Notes under the pieces: generated by a model
Database searches by the model: none
Told to the model about the DNA's origin: nothing
The model's input: the letters and a program-made list of their open reading frames with translations, nothing else
Shown here: in pieces, positions 53,999-57,379 of the stretch
Layout: every line of letters begins with the position of its first letter
Numbering within the stretch: position 1 is the stretch's first letter
Made by a program: the position numbers and the translations under genes
DNA from: Chloroflexota bacterium
GTDB taxonomy: Bacteria; Chloroflexota; Dehalococcoidia; Bin125
DNA: 57,379 nucleotides
Assembly (NCBI GenBank): GCA_009838735.1
Contig: VXQZ01000043.1
Location: 1-57,379, forward strand
Direction of reading: 5' to 3'

Positions 53999-54472
53999 AT
54001 GGACCGATGGCCCAGGAATCAATCTCCCCAGGAACTTGCGGAATGGATCAACCAGCAATGCGGTGAAGAGACGCTCATGAACCGCCTGAGAATGCGTGTC
54101 GTCGAAGCCGGACCCGAGCGCGTCGTTGTGGAACTGCCTGTGCGTCTCGGCGTCCTGACCCCTCAGCACCATGTCCACGCGGGAACCATGATCGCTCTGG
54201 CCGACTCTGCCGCAACCTGGGCCGCGATCGCTTCCTATCGTGGTGAGCTGGAGCCCGACCAAATGCCGGTCGCAGTGGCCATTTCCAGCCAGCTCGTCGC
54301 CAACGTCAGCCAGGGCATGCTGGTAGCCGAGGCGACCGTTCCCCATCCTGGCCGAACTCTGCTCGCCGCGAACACTCGTATCACCGATGGTGAGGGCAAG
54401 TTGCTCGCGATCGTCAACTCAACTCACTTCGTCCGCGTTCCGTCGCAACTGCCGTCGACGGAATCCGCGTAG
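53999..54472 (+). CDS. PaaI/hotdog thioesterase-family protein
   Basis: This 157-residue hotdog-fold protein has a PQHHVHAGTMIALADSAATWAA segment (the PaaI-type catalytic and oxyanion region) and the later LVANVSQGMLVAEATVPHPGRTL. Such enzymes hydrolyse acyl-CoA thioesters. The start at ATG 53999 follows a GTG at 53990. Confidence 0.82.
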   Translation: MDRWPRNQSPQELAEWINQQCGEETLMNRLRMRVVEAGPERVVVELPVRLGVLTPQHHVHAGTMIALADSAATWAAIASYRGELEPDQMPVAVAISSQLVANVSQGMLVAEATVPHPGRTLLAANTRITDGEGKLLAIVNSTHFVRVPSQLPSTESA

Positions 54473-54491
54473 CTCACCAGAACACACTGCG

Positions 54492-55673
54492 ATGTCTACT
54501 ACAGATACGTTCGAAACCGGTCCGCAACCGGACGCGCTGAGTCTGGACAGCGAGCAACTGTGGACCGCCGTGCAGGCAAGGGATGCAAACTACGATGGTC
54601 ACCTGGTGTACGCAGTGCGCTCCACCGGCATCTACTGTCGGCCCAGTTGTCCCAGCCGCCGCCCGCGCCCGGCTCAGGTCACGTTCTTCGCGACACCGAA
54701 TGAAGCGCGTCTCGCCGGCTACCGCGCCTGCCGGCGTTGCCGACCCGATGAAGCAGGCGAGGACGCCAGGCTGATCCCGCGCGCCCGCGAATACATCGAC
54801 GCGCGGATCGACGCTGACGATGCTCTGCCGTCGCTGACAGAACTGACGACTGAGCTGGCAGTCACGCCGGCCCGGTTGCGGCGCGTGTTCAGGCAGCACG
54901 CCGGCCTCACGCCCATCCAGTACGCCCGCGGACGCCGCCTCGCCCGATTCAAATCCAGGCTGCGAAATCAGGCAAGCGTCGCGGATGCGATGTATGACGC
55001 TGGCTACGGCTCAACCAGCCGAGTGTACGAAAGCGCCAACGCCCAACTCGGCATGACTCCGGCCAGCTATCGCAAGGGAGGCGCCGGAGCGGTCATCCGC
55101 TTCATGGTCTCGCAGTCTGCTCTCGGCGACGTGCTGGTCGCCGGCACGGTAACAGGCGTGTGCGCCGTCAAACTCGGCGACGATCCTGACGCGCTCATCG
55201 CCGAACTGCATGGTGAGTTCCCCGCCGCAGAGATCGAGCGCCTGGAGAGCGGTCAACGCGACCAGCAATCGCCTGGACTGCATGGCTGGCTGGGCGCGAT
55301 CCTGAACTACCTCGATGGCAACCGGGAGGACGTCGACTTACCACTAGACGTTCAGGCGACCGTCTTCCAGTGGCGGGTCTGGCGGAAACTCCAGGCCATC
55401 CCAGCGGGTCAGACAACGACCTACGGACAGATGGCAGAGCAACTGGAGCAACCTGCAGCCAGCCGCGCTGTAGGACAGGCGTGCGCCTCCAATCCGGTCG
55501 CGCTGATCATCCCCTGTCACCGCGCTCTGCGGAAGGACGGCAGTCTGGGCGGGTACCGCTGGGGAACCGAGCGCAAAGCGCACCTGTTGGAACAGGAACG
55601 CCGACAGCAGGAACCCTCAGGTCCGCCTACGGACGCCAGGTTGGACCCGAACCGGGACCGAGCTGCGTCTTGA
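54492..55673 (+). CDS. Ada-type bifunctional methyl-DNA repair protein and regulator
   Basis: Ada removes methyl groups from phosphotriesters and O6-methylguanine and activates its own expression. The 393 residues contain the zinc Cys cluster Cys49, Cys53, Cys80, Cys83, an AraC-type helix-turn-helix (about 110-200) and the methyltransferase active site IIPCHRAL with Cys342. The start ATG 54492 is 20 bases after the thioesterase stop. Its 3' end overlaps the convergent carboxylase gene by 47 bases. Confidence 0.92.
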   Translation: MSTTDTFETGPQPDALSLDSEQLWTAVQARDANYDGHLVYAVRSTGIYCRPSCPSRRPRPAQVTFFATPNEARLAGYRACRRCRPDEAGEDARLIPRAREYIDARIDADDALPSLTELTTELAVTPARLRRVFRQHAGLTPIQYARGRRLARFKSRLRNQASVADAMYDAGYGSTSRVYESANAQLGMTPASYRKGGAGAVIRFMVSQSALGDVLVAGTVTGVCAVKLGDDPDALIAELHGEFPAAEIERLESGQRDQQSPGLHGWLGAILNYLDGNREDVDLPLDVQATVFQWRVWRKLQAIPAGQTTTYGQMAEQLEQPAASRAVGQACASNPVALIIPCHRALRKDGSLGGYRWGTERKAHLLEQERRQQEPSGPPTDARLDPNRDRAAS

Positions 55674-57186
55674 TCACGCCCTGCGCCAGCTCGACGAAGT
55701 CGCACAGCCGAGCGCGCGTCTCGCGCGGATCGATCAGGTCCAGCCCGCTGGCCTCCGCCGTGCGGAACGGCGATGAGATGCGCTGGAAGGTCTCTTCCAG
55801 CTCCAGCCGCTTCGCCTCCGGATCGTCTGCCTCCGCGATCACGCGGCGGAATGCGGCCGAGGTGCCCCCTTCGATGTGCATCGATCCCCAGTGCCCCGAG
55901 ACCCAGGCGAACCGACGATACAGATGCGGCCCGGGACGGTACTGCAGACTCCCCGCCAGACCGAACGACTGCCGGCAGATGAACGAAATCCAGGGCATCT
56001 TGCTGTGAATGATCGCATGGACCAGCCGCGACCCGGCCCGTTCGATCCCCTGTTCCTCCGACATCGGCCCGACCAGGAATCCGGGATCGTCCATCAGCAC
56101 GACCATCGGGATGTGGAACGTGTCGCAGAGCTGCACCAGCCGCGTCGACTTCTCCGCCGCAGCGACATCCATCGAGCCGCCGCGGTGATACGGGTTGTTC
56201 GTCATCACGCCGACCGGATAGCCATGCGCCCGGCCCAGCCCCACGATCCGCGACGTGCCGTAGTCCGGCGCGATCTCGAAAAACGAACCCTCGTCGAGCA
56301 CCCCCTCGAGAATCACACGCACGTCGTACGGCCGACGCTTGTTGCGCGGAATCAGCGAGAGCAGCCGCTCGTCGCGCCGGTTCGGATCGTCCGACGTATC
56401 CCCGCGCGGCGGCATCTCCCAGACGTTGTCGGGCATGAAACTGAGGAACTGCTTGACCTGCTCGATCGCCGCCGGCTCGTCCTCGGCGACGTTGTCGACG
56501 ACGCCGCTGATCCGCGTGTGGATCGCGTGCCCGCCGAGTTCCTCCTTGTCGATCTCGAGTCCCAGCGCCGCCTTGACCACCGGCGGACCGCCGGGAAAGA
56601 CCTGTCCGGTGCCCTTCGCGATCACGCTGAAGTGGCTCAGCGGAGGGATCGGCGCCAGCCCGCCCGCCGCCGGACCGAGCACTGCCGAGACCACCGGAGA
56701 GACGCTCAGAATCTTGCAGTAGTCCTCAAACTGGCCGCCGTCGGGGATGTACGTCCGTCCCAGGTCCGAGAACTCGGTCACGCTGCCGCCCGCCCCGTCG
56801 ATCAGGTTGACCAGCGGCAGCTGCAACTCCGCCGGACCGGGATGACCGTGCCCGATATCGACCCCGCCGTCGTCGGTCCGCGCCGACCCGCCGCGCACGG
56901 TGAAATCCTGACCCCGCACAACCACCCGCCGACCGTTCACCTTCGCCAGACCGCGCACGCTGCTGACCGGCGTGAACGAGACCAGTTCGCCTCGCTCGTC
57001 GTACGTCCCCCGACCCTGCAGCTTGCCCAGCTCGTCGAAGCTGCCCGGATCGGCCAGCAGCGCAATCCGCTCGCGCACCGTCAGCTTGCCCTGCGAATGC
57101 TGCCGCCCGACCCCGTAGTCCCCGCCCATCTGCTCCTTCAGAGCATGCCGACGCGCCAGTTCATCAATTTCCTGCTGCCAGCTCAT
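55627..57186 (-). CDS. Acyl-CoA carboxylase carboxyltransferase (beta) subunit
   Basis: This 519-residue protein is the carboxyltransferase component of a biotin-dependent acyl-CoA carboxylase such as propionyl-, methylcrotonyl- or geranyl-CoA carboxylase. It has KLTVRERI, SVRGLAKVNGRRVVV, GGAGGSVTE, and VGVMTNNPYHRGGSMDV..AEKSTRLVQLCD, the CoA and biotin site region. GGGAGAT upstream supports ATG 57186 over the longer frame. No biotin carboxylase subunit is in the window; it may lie beyond the right edge. Confidence 0.92.
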   Translation of the reverse strand: MSWQQEIDELARRHALKEQMGGDYGVGRQHSQGKLTVRERIALLADPGSFDELGKLQGRGTYDERGELVSFTPVSSVRGLAKVNGRRVVVRGQDFTVRGGSARTDDGGVDIGHGHPGPAELQLPLVNLIDGAGGSVTEFSDLGRTYIPDGGQFEDYCKILSVSPVVSAVLGPAAGGLAPIPPLSHFSVIAKGTGQVFPGGPPVVKAALGLEIDKEELGGHAIHTRISGVVDNVAEDEPAAIEQVKQFLSFMPDNVWEMPPRGDTSDDPNRRDERLLSLIPRNKRRPYDVRVILEGVLDEGSFFEIAPDYGTSRIVGLGRAHGYPVGVMTNNPYHRGGSMDVAAAEKSTRLVQLCDTFHIPMVVLMDDPGFLVGPMSEEQGIERAGSRLVHAIIHSKMPWISFICRQSFGLAGSLQYRPGPHLYRRFAWVSGHWGSMHIEGGTSAAFRRVIAEADDPEAKRLELEETFQRISSPFRTAEASGLDLIDPRETRARLCDFVELAQGVIKTQLGPGSGPTWRP

Positions 57187-57254
57187 AGGAATCTCCCTCA
57201 GTGCACAATCCCCCGACAGACTAGGCGCGTCCGCACACGCTCCTCCGCTTCCGG

Positions 57255-57365
57255 TCCCCTCTCCCGGCGGGAGAGGGTTAGGGTGAGGGCCCCTCGACGG
57301 CCGAACCCTCACCCCTGCCCCCCGCATCAAGTGCGGGGCAGGCTTCTCCCAGAGGGAGAGGGAGT
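57255..57365. repeat. Composite GC-rich palindromic repeat cluster
   Basis: The stretch has several nested inverted repeats: CCCTCTCCC..GGGAGAGGG, GGGTGAGGG pairing with CCCTCACCC, the hairpin CCCCGCA-TCAAG-TGCGGGG (57320-57338) and TCTCCC-AGAGGGAGA. It sits upstream of the carboxylase gene and shares the TCAAG hairpin with the left edge of the window. Confidence 0.65.
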
Positions 57366-57379
57366 CGGCCCGACCCCTC

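Overview
The window is a 57.4 kb stretch of GC-rich, gene-dense bacterial DNA with about 60 supported protein genes. I see no rRNA, tRNA, CRISPR array, insertion sequence or prophage. The gene content is typical of Chloroflexota of the SAR202/Dehalococcoidia kind: three CaiB/BaiF CoA-transferases, two YtcJ-type amidohydrolases, phytanoyl-CoA dioxygenase, enolase-superfamily enzyme, Baeyer-Villiger monooxygenase, Rieske proteins, several short-chain dehydrogenases, lipobox lipoproteins and a split glycine decarboxylase. This assignment is an inference from gene families, not from a marker gene. Layout, left to right. 1-1000: a noncoding stretch full of hairpins, then two small unknown genes. 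1005-3055: two overlapping MacB/LolD-type ABC ATPases with unusual C-terminal tails and no permease beside them. 3095-6734 (minus): mobA, three small conserved genes, threonine aldolase and a lipoprotein, probably one operon; yqeC diverges from mobA. 7581-9125: a lower-GC FRG-domain/TPR gene that looks acquired. 9550-16550: hydrolases, a CaiB transferase, a DHA2 drug exporter and a PhyH dioxygenase. 16734-24471: two closely related YtcJ amidohydrolases in the same direction, flanking four minus-strand genes. Those four are an NCS2 permease with a fused extra domain, a DUF1330 protein, a full-length sterol C-24 methyltransferase homologue and a Rieske oxygenase resembling sterol 7-desaturase/KshA enzymes. 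24468-44935: a catabolic region of CoA-transferases, amidohydrolases, cytochrome c, an enolase-superfamily enzyme, BVMO, esterase, Rieske-helical fusion, MetE-like protein, enoyl-CoA hydratase and SDRs, broken up by a VapBC and a ParE-type toxin-antitoxin pair. 45057-49421: a complete gcvT-gcvH-gcvPA-gcvPB operon. 49465-57186: orphan FecCD permease, MDR oxidoreductase, SDR, hydroxypyruvate isomerase, SET-domain methyltransferase, thioesterase, Ada-type DNA repair protein and an acyl-CoA carboxylase carboxyltransferase. How the genes may work together: most of the window reads as uptake and oxidative breakdown or modification of complex organics, with CoA activation, Rieske/BVMO/PhyH oxygenation, SDR oxidation and amide or ester hydrolysis. 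The most striking unit is the DUF1330-SMT-Rieske operon (20857 down to 18359). It has the enzymes to methylate a sterol side chain and oxidise a sterol, but no sterol ring-forming genes lie in the window, so an external sterol source is possible. Several dispersed repeat families, including 10-bp tandem repeats of related sequence at three intergenic loci, lie between the genes.
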